Shown here one piece after another: positions 36,896 through 48,422 of a DNA stretch of 64,000 nucleotides. Each line of letters starts with the position of its first letter. Positions within the stretch are counted from its first letter, which is position 1. The DNA comes from Botrytis cinerea B05.10 (taxonomy: Eukaryota; Ascomycota; Leotiomycetes; Helotiales; Sclerotiniaceae). Location of the stretch: positions 434,001 through 498,000 of the forward strand of contig NC_037310.1 of the NCBI RefSeq assembly GCF_000143535.2, read 5' to 3'. The notes under the pieces are model-generated. The model was not told the DNA's origin and ran no database searches. It was given only the letters and a program-made list of their open reading frames with translations. Both the position numbers and the translations under genes were made by a program.

Positions 36896-37467
36896 TTAAA
36901 AGTGTAAAAACTTCCCAATTCTCTTTGAGATCTCCATAATCTTCTCTTTTCCCAACCCAACTTCCAACCCCGCCGTCACGATACTCCTCTCATCCTCCTC
37001 ATCTATGTCATTTCCATCTCCGTTCCCACAGCCATCCCCATCAATGACAAAATATCCTCCAATTTCCGTAGAAATTGCCACTCTTATCTCACTGTCCTCT
37101 TCCATGCTCGCCACTTGACTTGCCAATAAACTCAATAATTTTCGTCTTTCCACTTCACCATCTGTCCAGGAACCTGCAGGGAGAATACGACCGAACCATC
37201 TCGTCCTACTCGCAATACAAATCTCACAACTAACAAAAATCACACATCCAAACTCCTTATCACCTAGCGCTAGTAACCCATTCCAACCATTCACAGTGCG
37301 ATGATCAAGTCGAATACCCTCTTAGTTTCATCAAATAGCTCTGAGGGATATATTTCCAATTGAGAGAGACTGATGGTCTTCCTTGTTCTGGTGTCAAATC
37401 TGGTATCGCTATTAAATTGAATTGGACCTGGTATGGGTATTCCACTAGACAGACCCTCCCCCTCCAT
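36896..37467 (-). pseudogene. Possible gene in two frames, unresolved junction
   Basis: On the minus strand a 58-codon frame from the ATG at 37467 (MEGEGLSSGIPIPGPIQ...) ends at TGA 37291. It overlaps a second frame, open from about 37320 to the stop at 36896, that continues for about 140 codons (GIRLDHRTVNGWNGLLALG...). The second has protein-like composition, including a Cys-containing stretch (GCVIFVSCEICIASRTRWFG) and an acidic GDG/DEEDE tract, but has no ATG near its start. The two would join with a +1 shift in the overlap or by an intron. The available donors (GTCCAA, GTCTCT) are poor, and the CTAAG acceptor sits too close to its branch-like motif. It could be a frameshifted gene, an undetected splice pattern or a sequencing indel. 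I recognise no family. Confidence 0.35.
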
Positions 37468-38182
37468 ACCACGCAAACATAGAATTTATGGCCTCGCTCA
37501 ACTCCGCACTACTACTCTTATTAATACAACACGTATCCACTCACACATACTCCGTACAGAAATCCAATTTCTGACGCCAATTTACACGTCGCTTCAAGTT
37601 TTAGCATATCCAGCTTTCTCCTCTGCCTTTCCTCGTGAGAATGCCCATTCTTGAAAGGTGACCTCGTGTGGGATAGAATTGCATATTTGGGGATATCGTG
37701 GCCGTGGAATTCGGAAAACCCATAAGATTAAGTGGTGGTGTTGATCCAGCGCATTGCGCCTCATTATCCTTTCACCACGTTCTGGTTTCTCGGTACACCA
37801 GAACATTCAATTAAATTCTATCACATGCTGCATATTAATGATTCTTCAACCATTAAGAATAGGAATGGTTGAAGGATATCCAAAATAGCATAACCAGATA
37901 TCACAATACTAACTATCAAATTCCGAAGTCTATTCTCGACTAGCCTACCTGATCTATCAACCAAATCTAAACCCATAAACGAATCGAAACGCCGAAAAAA
38001 TACAATAACAAGGACCCGCAAGATGAGCCTAACATCTTTAGTTCATCGAAATTACATTTACCTCCATATAATATCAAATCTGGCGAAGCATACCCTAATA
38101 CTGCTTACTAACATTGCCATGCTTGCTAATATCGTAGTGGCTACTCATCTCTGCTCCTAAAAGGATCTCTTTAGTTGAAATC
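37468..38182. other. Intergenic DNA, no supported gene
   Basis: About 700 bases. A minus-strand stretch near 37490-37535 can be read as a short exon-like segment ending at a GTATGG donor, which could belong to the unresolved gene at 36896-37467, but no frame-compatible acceptor was found. The segment next to 38183 should be the 3' UTR of the Arg/Ser-rich gene. Confidence 0.45.
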
Positions 38183-39670
38183 TTAATCTCTTTCGTGATA
38201 GCGAAAACGCTCAACGCCAAGATCCCTGTCCCGTGCCAGGCGACGTGTATGGCTAGCAGTTGTAGAGGGAGCTTGATTACTGCGATCGCTATATAGGGGT
38301 GGTGGTGGACGCAGGGTAGTGTGTGTCCTACTGGAAGGCGCGACTGGTGGGTCTGTACGCGGAGGCTCATTATCCAAAAACATCGTCCTCAAATCGTTAG
38401 AGCGCCCAGTTCGATCGGTGCGTCCAGTTCGTCCGGTGCGTCCAGTTCGTCCGGTGCGTTCGGTGCGTCCACTGTTTGAAGCTTCAGGTTTTTGCAGCAT
38501 TGAGGCTTCCGTTCCCGTTATGGTTTTAGCGCCCGACTCCGAATTTTCAAATGGCCGATTTCCGACCGACTCTCTCCTACGTCGCGGCTTGACAGTGCTT
38601 TCAGAAGCATGCGAAGCTGATACTGACCCCAGATCTTCAATCCTTCGATCGATCCTTGGATCGTTCTTTGGCTGGGAAGGCAGGAGGGTGAGAGGGCGGT
38701 GTCTTGCAGTGTCGCCACCGATGCTCTCTCCGGGCCGACTGCGTTGTATACCGGCCTGAGAATAGTCAACAGTCATGTCTGGTGCCCTCCTGTCTCTCGA
38801 AAGCCTGTGAGGATCGCCAGACTGTGAGACAAAGCTAGACGTCTGAGCCATGTTAAGCTGTCCCCCGCCATTGCCAGATGAAACGAAAGAACTGCGGTGT
38901 CTATGACTATAAAATTGCATATCATCGCCATTGGAATTGCTATTGCTCATCATCATTGTCGTGGAAGAAGTCATATGCAATGCTGCGCCCCCCTGCATGG
39001 GAATTCTATCGCGGGGTACCGTACTTGATGCTCTCGATCGCCTATCAAGGGGGATTCTACTGCTAGGAGTCACACTTTCTGCTCTTCTGTGGGATCTGCT
39101 CTCCCTTGTGCCCCGACTTTTCATGGTTGGAGTCTCAGTCAGTGCTGGACTATCCCCCACACGATCAAGCGAATTTGCAGCGTAATCATCGATGCGCGCA
39201 TTCCTCTCTCTCTGACCGAGAGATCCTTGTCTTTGCTCTAATGCTATACGGGCTCTTTCAACAGCTGCGCTTCTAGCCTCCCAATCATCTACGCCGTGAC
39301 GCCTGTCCACCCTATCTACTTCTTTGCCCACGACGGTGCCACTTTTATGGCCTCTTGTACTAATGCTCGCAATACTGGGGGCTACAGATGCAGCGGTGAA
39401 TGGATCGGCGAAACCATAAGCAGATTTAGAAGGGGGTGGTCCCCCTCGGTTGTCAAATCCTTTATCTGTGTATCCTTTAGAACGATCTTTTGGTCTTTTT
39501 GATGAGGCACGTGGTTTGGGGTAATTTGATTGTTTCACTGTTTCGGCATCAGAATAGTCGTCCCGGTGACTACGGTCTCTCTCTCTTTCACTCCCTCTCA
39601 CACTTCGTCCACGTTCACCTGCACGCCCATCCCCATATGAGGTCGAAGGAGCTCTTTTATCCCATTCCAT
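38183..39670 (-). CDS. Disordered Arg/Ser/Asp-rich protein with TGR repeats
   Basis: Single frame of 495 residues from the ATG at 39670 (MEWDKRAPSTSYGDG); the frame is open further upstream but has no earlier ATG. Almost the whole protein is low-complexity, rich in Arg, Ser, Asp, Gly and Thr, with many RxRxS-like basic patches (SRGTRESRSHRRAES) and no globular domain that I recognise. A short helical region (WEARSAAVERARIALEQRQG) stands out near residue 135. Close to the C-terminus a tract of TGR/TDR triplets (RTGRTGRTGRTGR) is encoded by an 18-bp DNA repeat at about 38402-38468. The composition resembles RNA-binding or spliceosome-associated scaffold proteins, but that is only analogy. The protein could also be a cell-cortex or signalling adaptor. 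Codon-level openness over 1.5 kb supports a real gene. Confidence 0.75.
   Translation of the reverse strand: MEWDKRAPSTSYGDGRAGERGRSVRGSERERDRSHRDDYSDAETVKQSNYPKPRASSKRPKDRSKGYTDKGFDNRGGPPPSKSAYGFADPFTAASVAPSIASISTRGHKSGTVVGKEVDRVDRRHGVDDWEARSAAVERARIALEQRQGSLGQRERNARIDDYAANSLDRVGDSPALTETPTMKSRGTRESRSHRRAESVTPSSRIPLDRRSRASSTVPRDRIPMQGGAALHMTSSTTMMMSNSNSNGDDMQFYSHRHRSSFVSSGNGGGQLNMAQTSSFVSQSGDPHRLSRDRRAPDMTVDYSQAGIQRSRPGESIGGDTARHRPLTLLPSQPKNDPRIDRRIEDLGSVSASHASESTVKPRRRRESVGNRPFENSESGAKTITGTEASMLQKPEASNSGRTERTGRTGRTGRTGRTDRTGRSNDLRTMFLDNEPPRTDPPVAPSSRTHTTLRPPPPLYSDRSNQAPSTTASHTRRLARDRDLGVERFRYHERD
38402..38468. repeat. Coding 18-bp tandem repeat
   Basis: The 18-bp unit TGCGTCCAGTTCGTCCGG and diverged copies of it are repeated in tandem inside the Arg/Ser-rich gene. 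In the coding frame each copy specifies two TGR-type triplets, so length changes keep the reading frame. Confidence 0.8.
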
Positions 39671-40384
39671 GCCGTACAAGTAAAGAGAATGAAGAAATGT
39701 AATTTGAGACTTAGTGAAGATATCCTCACCAAGCACATCCCCTCACTCATCCATATACCCCTCCAACAGTCTAAAAATAGATACACAAGATTCTTGCAAC
39801 TAACATGATTCGGCCAGCCCTTATTCACCTCAATCAAGCCCCTATCAATACATGGCCAAACCAATCGGTTCCTGGATTCGTCCACGCCAGCAAGAAAAGG
39901 ACAATATCCGAACACGAGACCAAATCATAGATGATTTCAGACATAAAAAATAGGCTGATGGAATGAAGGGGTCAAATTGTAACGATAGTACAAGAACTAC
40001 CTATCAGCGCTAGTTAAATTTCATAAAGGGCCATGGTAGGCCAGCTTGATTAGTTGGTGGACCCGGTGAAAACCTAACGACCTTTTTGGTATAAAATTAG
40101 CGCTAGGCTCCTATTCATCGCGACCCCAAAATTATCAGGCCAGTCTGCTCAGGATCCAGTTTCATCGGGAAATACCAACCTATGCTCCTAAACATTTAAA
40201 CACAAGAGTATATAACTGACCAGGAATCAAGGAAAGTCGTATTAGAAAGTTCCAATCGGTATGTGATGGATTTTTGAATTCTTTCAATAAATGATGCTTT
40301 GAAAGCTTGCATTGTTTGAATGTGATTGGTAGTGTGAGAAGTGGGTATCTTTTATTCGTCGACATACTCGTACATAAACATCAT
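39671..40384. promoter_or_regulatory. Tandem intergenic region with promoter
   Basis: About 700 bases on the minus-strand transcription unit, between the upstream IleRS stop at 40385 and the ATG at 39670. It should hold the IleRS 3' UTR and the promoter and leader of the Arg/Ser-rich gene. A GTGAGG about 65 bases upstream of that ATG could be a 5' UTR splice donor. No coding frame was found. Confidence 0.5.
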
Positions 40385-43322
40385 TTATACAGTAATAGCA
40401 TCCCCACACCTCCTACAAAGCTCATCCTCTTCTGGAGCTACATACCTCCAACATCTAGGGCACTTTTCGTCCTTAGGAGGTACAACCCATACTTTTCCTT
40501 CCTCATTCGGGCCATGCCACCCTGGTGGAATCAACAACGCGGAAAAATTCCAATCCCCTCTATTAACATCACTACCGAACTCCACGGATGATACAACAAA
40601 GATATTTTCTAGCTCATCTGCATAACGCTTGAATACCTCCTGGCCTTTTGGAGGCAAATCTATCAACACGGATGATTCTAAAGAAGAGCCGATAATCTTT
40701 TCAGAGCGAGCCTCTTCTTGTGCACTTTTGATGGCAATCTGTGCGCTTAACAACCATGGAATATCTTGCTCAATCAATGAAATTTCTTCGGCGGAGAGCC
40801 GACTTGAAGGGATGATAGGATCAAGAAATTCGCGATGAAATGGATGAACTGGTTGTTCAGCAGCCATCCAGGCAGGGAGATGGTTCCATACCTCTTCAAC
40901 GAGGCAAGGAGTGATCGGAGTTAACATCTTTAATAGACCATGGAATATCTCTTCCAGGACACCTCCTCCATCACCGCAGTAGAGTCTGTCCTTACTGGCT
41001 TCAAGGTAAAATGCGGAAAGGTCTGTGTAAATCCATCGATTGATTGCACTCACAGCCTTGTTAAACTCGTATGAATCATAAGCCGCCTCAACTTCTGCCA
41101 TGACTGTTTGCAATTGAACCAAAGCTATTTTATCCAATTTAGTCAGTGGTGACGTCCTCGCACTCTGGTGCATTGATCCGAGCAACATTTTGAAGGTGAT
41201 CCGATACTTTAGTAAAGCGGAGTTTACAGTCGCAAGAACTGGTTGACCAATGACAAGGTCCTTAGTATAATCGCTGCTGGCGACCCATAGGCGCAATGCA
41301 TCAGCTCCCAGTCCTTGAGATATGTTCCCACCCTTCTTCTTTATCTTCACAGGCGGAAGAAGAGAACCGTCCATGATTTGGCTCGGTGCTATTGTATTTC
41401 CTATTGATTTGGACATTTTTTTGCCATTTTGATCAAGAGTAAATCCGTGTGTTATCAAAGTTTTGAAAGGTGCCTCTGAACTCTCGGCAACAGCGGTGTG
41501 AGTTAACAAACTTGATTGAAACCACCCTCTATGTTGGTCAGTGCCTTCAGAGTAGACATCAGCACGTTGATCGGTCTGCGACCAACTAGTGCCACTGTCG
41601 AACCAAACATCCATAGTATCTTTGCCTCGCCGATATGTACCGTTCATTCCGGCGGGAATCCATGCCGGATCATTTTCTGGATCTGACCACCATGCATCAA
41701 TGCCTCGTTCATCGATAACAGATAGAATATGTGCAACGCTTGCATCAGTTAACAAGGCTGTGCCATTTTCGTCATACAATGCAGGTATTGGAACACCCCA
41801 AGCTCGTTGTCTTGAGATACACCATTCACTCCTAGACTTGATGAAGCTTTCTAATCTCTGCTTTCCGGTTTGAGGGATGAATGACACATCGTTTAACCTT
41901 TCTAGAGCAACACTCTTGACATCTCCAACATCTGCAAACCACTGTTCTGTGGCTCTGACAATGACTGGAAGCTTTGTTCGCCAATCATATGGATACTTGT
42001 GCTTATATTTTGATATGAATAGAACGCGATCTCCAAGAATTTTGAGAACCTCCATATTACCATCATTTAAAACCGACTTACCTGACAGAGCACTTGGATC
42101 GTCAGGAAGAGCAGCATCGGTGAAGCAGCCAAGATCATTCACAGGGGCAACAGCTTCTATACCAAGACGAGTGCAAACCTCATAATCATCCATACCATGG
42201 CCAGGAGCGCAATGAACCAGTCCAGTGCCAGATTCAGCCGAAACAAAATCGGCATGAATCAAGGGTTGGGCATCAGAGTTTTGGCCACGAAGTTGGTTGG
42301 TATACGTCAGAGTTTTGAGGATAGAGTTAGGAATATTTTGTTGAACAATCTCGACGGCTTTATCTTTGAAACATGACTCTTGTAGTGCAGAGATTCTAGA
42401 ATCTGCAATAATCAGGTGTTCTTCGTCACATTTGACAATAGAATAAGTCAGATCTTGATGAAATGCAATGGCTCTATTTGCGGGAAGGGTCCAAGGTGTA
42501 GTAGTCCATATCAATGCCGAGAGGTTATTTAAATTGGGGATAATATCTTTTAGTTCGTTGGAAATGTTCGTGATAGGAAACTTGATATAAGCAGATGTCG
42601 AAATATGTTCGTTATTGTACTCAAGCTCCGCTTCCGCGAGAGCTGTCCTCGATGAAGGCGACCAATAAACCGGTTTGTAACGTCGAAAAATAAGGCCCTT
42701 CTTGACCATTTCCTGGAAAACTGCAAGTTGCTTGGTTTCGAATGTCTTGTCCATTGTCTTCCAGGCCTTATCCCAATCCGCCATAACTCCCCATTCCCGG
42801 AAGCCTTTCATATGTTCTTTTACGGTTTTGCTTGCTAGGCTTCGAGCAGCTTTCCGAATTCCAATGGCATCCAATACCCCTCCACCATCTTTGTTCTTCT
42901 CGCGCTGTTGCTCAAGAGCCTTGATCTCGATCGGAAGACCATGGCAATCCCATCCCGGAACCCACACAACTCGGTGACCCTGTTGAAGCTTGGTTCGACA
43001 AATAATATCCTTCAAGAGTTTATTTACAGCATGTCCCACATGAAGAGGTCCGTTGGCGTATGGAGGACCGTCATGAAGGATAAACGGCTTCTTGGTGGAT
43101 CTTGCATGGCTTTGCCATTTGTAAAGATCATCGGAGCATCGTTGAAGGTATTTTGGTTGCTCTGCAGGGAGAGGTCGAGGGCTGATGATGTTATAGTCAA
43201 TTGGTGGTTCGAGAAAATTATTAACCAAATGATTAGCCAAACCAAAGATTTGCTTACGGAAAAGAAGATTTAGGTAGTCTTAAAGTCGAAGACCATGATT
43301 TGACAGAAGGGCGAATTGACAT
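40385..43322 (-). CDS. ISM1: Mitochondrial isoleucyl-tRNA synthetase
   Basis: Charges mitochondrial tRNA-Ile with isoleucine. Two exons, 43322-43258 and 43181-40385, joined over a 76-bp intron (GTAAGC...CATCAG), give 953 residues. Exon 1 encodes a presequence-like start (MSIRPSVKSWSSTLRLPKSS). The junction reads LPKSSFPPRPLPAEQPKYLQ, which matches the usual entry into this family. The class I signature HVGH is at about 69-72, KMSKS (GKKMSKSIGN) near residue 611, and between them the CP1 editing domain (SALIWTTTPWTLPANRAIAF). The C-terminal zinc ribbon is intact (CPRCWRYVAPEEDELCRRCG). The bacterial-like length, zinc ribbon and presequence indicate the organellar enzyme rather than the larger cytosolic one. 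The frame of exon 2 is open 5' of the splice site but has no ATG, so the spliced start is preferred. Confidence 0.95.
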
Positions 43323-46072
43323 CTTCGCTTGTCCATGGCCTCTTTTCCCTTGAGAGATTCTGAATTGAGCTTTGCTATGGAGAGCGAGCTTGAAAGTTGG
43401 GATTGAAGAAGTCCATTGTTAGAGCCTCATATACAAGGCTGACATTGTTGACTAAAGCTCCAGGAGCCTCGAATAACCAGAATGAACCTCTCCATTATCT
43501 TGTATTCGTTTTTCTGGCTCTATCAGTTGAGGGAAAAGGCTATTGCAGATGTTGATTAATGGGCTTCATCACTTGTACAGTCGATTTTCGCGATAATGAA
43601 TCTGCTTTTGCTATGGACATATGGGACTGTGATTGGTGTTGCATATACTCCTTCGTTTCTCGAGTGACCCTCCAGAATTTCTACCAGGAGCATTTTTTGA
43701 GTCCAATTAGAACCAAAATGAAGGCATTCTATCGTTCCTGCGATACATGAGGCCATCCTATTTCGAATGACAGCGGAGGGATAAGTTGATGAATTCACAC
43801 TGAAGAAAGCGTTTCAGATATCATTCTCTACCTTGCACCTACAAACCTCGAATTTCACTCTGTTCTCGACGTATTCCACGGTCCTTATTAGAATCTCAAG
43901 TATGGAGAGGGTGTCATACAGAGTGTAAAGTATTCACTTTCTTCAAACGCCTACCTATGCAGACACTTCCAGCAAACGATTCTGATTTCGATATAGCTTC
44001 TACTAAGTATCCTTTCCTCTCCCTCGTAACCTTGGTAGGCTCATTTCTTCGCGAGATTATCATGTGATATCAAATGCAATGAAGTCCTCCCGAATTTGAT
44101 TTGCCATCTAAAAGCATGACGCCAGCCATACACCCTTCAGCGAAGAGAAAGTTAATTATATCAATCATGGAAGCTTTTCTCCGTTGTGCAAAGAAATACT
44201 GAGATTTAAACGCACGAGAACACACGAGCTGCTAATACTCAGTACTCGGTCTGCTAACTAACACCTAACATGTAGAACGTTTTCAAACTACCTCAGGAAT
44301 CTGCCCAACTGACAAATCCCTCCATGGCAAAGAATAAGAAACCCCAGTAGACAGAGCCATCGAGTTCGCAAGTGTTCGAGTAGCATCATGAAGTCATACA
44401 CGTCATTAGTACCTACCGCTGCACAGCCACATAGTAAGTACATAGCACATTCATCATGATAGAACCAAAACATACCTCGACCCCTACAACTGCGGCTGCC
44501 CCTCAAACAAGGACAGAAGCTTGAACTCAGCTTACTTCCCGTGGCCGCCAAGAGTCAGCACATGTGTCTGTCAGAGATTCGATAGCCGTCTCTTTTCTCG
44601 CCCCTTTCCCTTTCACCCGATGAAGTCGTGACATGAGGTAGGTCCTTGTATTATCCATCACCCCATTCAATGATACTTCTCACCAAAACTATCTTTGACG
44701 ATATCGATGTTGTTTGTGGAAAGGTCTCGTTTTACCGCTGTGAGTGATTTCCTCTCAATACAAGCTTTCGCCAAGCCTTTCCTACCCTTTTTGCAAGAAG
44801 GCAGTGCACGGCTGCTTACCGATTAGATCCGGGGGGGGGGTTTGAGGGTTGAGGGGCAAAATAACCCTGGCAGAGCTATTCACAATGCCGTTGGTCTGGT
44901 GATACTCCAAATGTTGTGACGGGATGAATAAGTGTATCAAGAAAGCCGCATGCTATATCTGGCATAGTTTGCTATGGCTGAATGCAACGGCTTGTGGTTG
45001 CTTGGAAAAGATCATGACTGCGTGGTTGCGTGTACGGAGTGACTTGTGGCGGAATGTATCTTTGTTCAGAGAACTAATTCGTGTTCAGCTAGCTGAGTGT
45101 ATTGGGAATTGGGACGAAAGGAACAGGAATGTCAGACTTGGACAGTAGTCATCACATTTGATTGGATATTCTAAGCCCTGCATCTCCCTTTAGAAACGGG
45201 AAACCCATCACGGAGTAATAACGAGTCTCAAATCTTGGCTATACGGACACGTTTCTTTGGTTCCCGTTTTACAAAGCGCCTTTTCCACAATCTGGCACGC
45301 TGCATCATTCATGATGGCTGGGGAGGCGGAAGAAGAAAGGAGTAAAAGTTTGGATACTTTGCATCTACCTGCCTACCTGCATACATAAAAGAGGTAAGAA
45401 TTGTATTGCACAACCCAATGAGAGAGATTGTATCGTATAGAACGGTTTTTCGACGACACGGATCCTTTTGTGAACTCTAGATTTCCTTACCAATCGATTT
45501 CATTAATCTTACCATCCATCCATCCATCCACCCATCTATTCGATTTCAATACATACACAAGCGACATTACCAATATTCCAAGATCTTCTCCGGGGCTGCA
45601 GTTTTCCCTTTCCCTTTCCCTCTCTCTTTCTCTTTCCCTTCCCGAGCTGCCCCATCCCGTTTGACTTTGCGCTAAACAAGGACTTTGGGTTGAATTAACC
45701 TTGATTTAAGGAACGAAAGCTATCACAGCTATCAAAGCTTACTTTGCTAGCGACCTAGGTGGAGGATAGCGCTGCCGTCTCAACCTAGTTTCGCTCAAAT
45801 GCTCCAATCACGATAGAGGGACAAGGAAGCCACGGTGCAATCAAAGGTACTATTCTTCTCCACATCGCCATCAGCCACTGTGCCGGGCGAAATAAATACG
45901 ATTCACTCATTTCCAGCCTCAAGTTTCCTTCTTTCCTTTGGCTATTCACGAACTTACCTTTCCTCTTCCTTCTTTTTCTCCTTCTCCTCCTTCTCCCTCT
46001 CCTCCTTCTCCTCGACCTCCTACACTTTCTCTTCCGCCATCCTCTATCGATATCACCTAAAAAACGGCAAAC
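43323..46072. other. Gene-poor intergenic region
   Basis: About 2.7 kb between the divergent IleRS and aspartic protease genes. No supported gene: small frames at 44288-44551 and 44924-45148 have no domain. A G10-class homopolymer lies near 44830. CCAT and TTTCCC/TCTC microsatellites lie at about 45512-45640. The last 250 bases before 46073 are strongly pyrimidine-rich (repeated CTTCTC), as expected for the leader of an expressed ascomycete gene. Confidence 0.55.
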
Positions 46073-47796
46073 ATGGCGGGATCTACAATAATGACAACCT
46101 TACTGCTGAGCTCCTCGCTTTTGAGCTCTGCAGGCGCAAACACCGTTCAAATGTCAATCGCCAAAAACCATGCCAATGAAGCAGAACAATTACAAAGGCG
46201 CCAGCAACACCTCCAGCGACGAGGTATGGGAGAGGCGATGCGCGTTGAAGAAAGGGCAGATACAGTCACGGCGAATTTAGGAAATGCTGTGACCAGTGGA
46301 TTATATTATGCAAATGTTACAGTGGGGACACCGGCACAGGCGCTGAGTTTACAAATCGATACGGGTAGTTCTGATGTTTGGGTACCAAGTTCGAGCGCGA
46401 GCATTTGTGAGGATACCAGAGATGGGGGGTGTCCGGGTGGGAGTTGTATGTATATCTATACTCCTGAAGTAAGTTTATTATGTGGAGGCTTGCTAACATG
46501 CTGCAGTTGATTTTTCTGCGTCCAAGACTTTTCTCGACGTAGATCAAGATGCTTTCAACATTTCATATGTAGATGGAACTGGGTCCACTGGAGACTATTT
46601 CCAGGATACATTCTCAATTGGTGGAGCAACTGTCAAAGGTTTCACGATGGGTTTGGCTACAGATACTTCTATCCCGATTGGAATTATGGGCATTGGATAC
46701 AATAGCTCCGAGGCAAACATTCAGACTGGAAATGGGACTACGTACCCAAATTTACCGAATGTAATGGTCTCTTCAGGATTGATCAAAACAAATGCCTATA
46801 GCTTGTGGTTGGATGATTTACGTGAGTTTTACCCTTTCATGGAACGATCATGAGAACAGAGCTGACGTCTAGATAGAATCCAGTACAGGCTCAATATTGT
46901 TCGGCGGTATTGATACAGAGAAATACATTGGCGATTTAGTCACAGTCGATGTCTACCCAAGTTCTCGCGAAGGATCAGTAACATCCTTCACTGTAGCTTG
47001 GACTTCTCTCTCGGTCCAGTCCTCGTCTGGAACTGATCAATTGACCCCTACCGATTTTGCTCGCCCAGCAATCCTCGATTCTGGAACCACGATTACCCTT
47101 CTGCCCGATGACGTTGCCGCTCTTGTTTTTGAGGAGCTCGGAGCAACAGTCTCTCAACAAATTGGTGCGGTAGTAGTTCCATGTGCTCTAGCCAAGAAGA
47201 ATGGTACCATAAACTACGGTTTTGGGGGAGTGGGTGGCCCCACCATCAAGGTGGATGTATCACAACTCGTATTGCCTCTTACCACAACCGATGGGCGTAC
47301 ACCAACTTACAATAATGGTGACCCAGCTTGTCAACTTGGTATTCAGGCAGCTGGTTCGAACCCCACGCTTTTCGGCGATACGTTCTTGAGATCAGCATAC
47401 GCTGTCTACGATCTCGACAATAACAGAATTGGACTTGCGCAAACCAACTTTGACGCTACTGGATCCAATATCGTACCATTCGCAAGCGCAGGTGCAGCTA
47501 TCCCAAGTGCATCGAGTGCACCAAACGAAGAAGCTGTTACACAAACAGCCTCTGGAGTCCCAAGAGTTGGTGTAACACCTACTGCGACGGGAACTGGTCA
47601 GGCAACTTACAACCCCACTGCCACAGGCTTTAATGCCGAAGAAGGATTTACTTCAACGGCATCAGCAACCAGCTCTTCGAAAAAGTCTGCAGGGTCAGGA
47701 GGTCCTGCACCATTTGAATGGGCTAGAGTTTTCGTTGGTGGCTTTGCTACAACAATGGTTGCTGTTGGGGGTGGTATCTTTACTCTTCTAATTTGA
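46073..47796 (+). CDS. Secreted GPI-anchored aspartic protease (yapsin/candidapepsin type)
   Basis: Pepsin-family (A1) endopeptidase, probably held at the plasma membrane or wall. Exons 46073-46445, 46507-46821 and 46877-47796 give 535 residues. The first donor is GTATGT at 46446: using it restores GGSFDFSASKTF, whereas the GTAAGT further downstream does not. The second junction restores DDLQSSTGSILFGGI. The signal peptide is about residues 1-22 (TTLLLSSSLLSSAGA). A propeptide with QRR and QRR-G sites follows, suitable for Kex2-type processing. The catalytic aspartates are in DTGSS at residue 96 and DSGT at about 297, and the flap tyrosine region is in FNISYVDGTGSTGDYF. After the fold comes a Ser/Thr/Ala-rich stalk of ~90 residues and a C-terminal hydrophobic tail (FVGGFATTMVAVGGGIFTLL) typical of a GPI signal. 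All key residues are present. Confidence 0.93.
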
Positions 47797-48422
47797 TAAA
47801 GTTTGGATGATAGAACAAACAGCGGAGGCAATACATAAACAAAATACATTGTATATTATACACTTACACAGCCTTGTGTAATTTTACGAAGCAATACGAA
47901 AGGGATATCATATTTGGCGCAACGAGTCTGTTTTTTTTTGGAAGCGATGACATTGATGGATGGATATATGTGCTCGGGTGGTTTATATTGAGCATAGAAG
48001 GAGACGTATTTAGTTGAACAGGAAGACGAAATATGGATAAAGAAACATGCCCTTCAAACATCAGTTCAAATGTACTTGCAAAGTGAAGTCTGCTTTAATG
48101 ATCTTGAAAAGATCTAGAACATCGATTGTGATCACGTGCTGATAAGATAAGATAAACGCCAAGCCATCGATAATGCGTCTATCAATCAATCATCCGGAGC
48201 TCAAGCTCCAACCTTTCTCGCAACTCTTCGTTATTTATTAAAGATCTTGTAATATCAAGAATCCCCGCGATTACATTGCACGGCATATGCACAACTACAC
48301 CAAGACTACTTGCTAGCCAATATCCATCATTACACAACTACCCCAAGCCCGCCTCTCTGTCATCTTTCCCAACAAAACGCAACTACACGCAAACGGGAGA
48401 GTCAAGCATACATCCATCCATC
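47797..48422. other. Tandem intergenic region
   Basis: About 630 bases between the protease stop and the ATG at 48423. It includes a T9 tract near 47930 and a long A/C-rich, G-poor leader before 48423. The reading frame of the next gene is open back to 48276, but no ATG lies in it. Confidence 0.6.
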
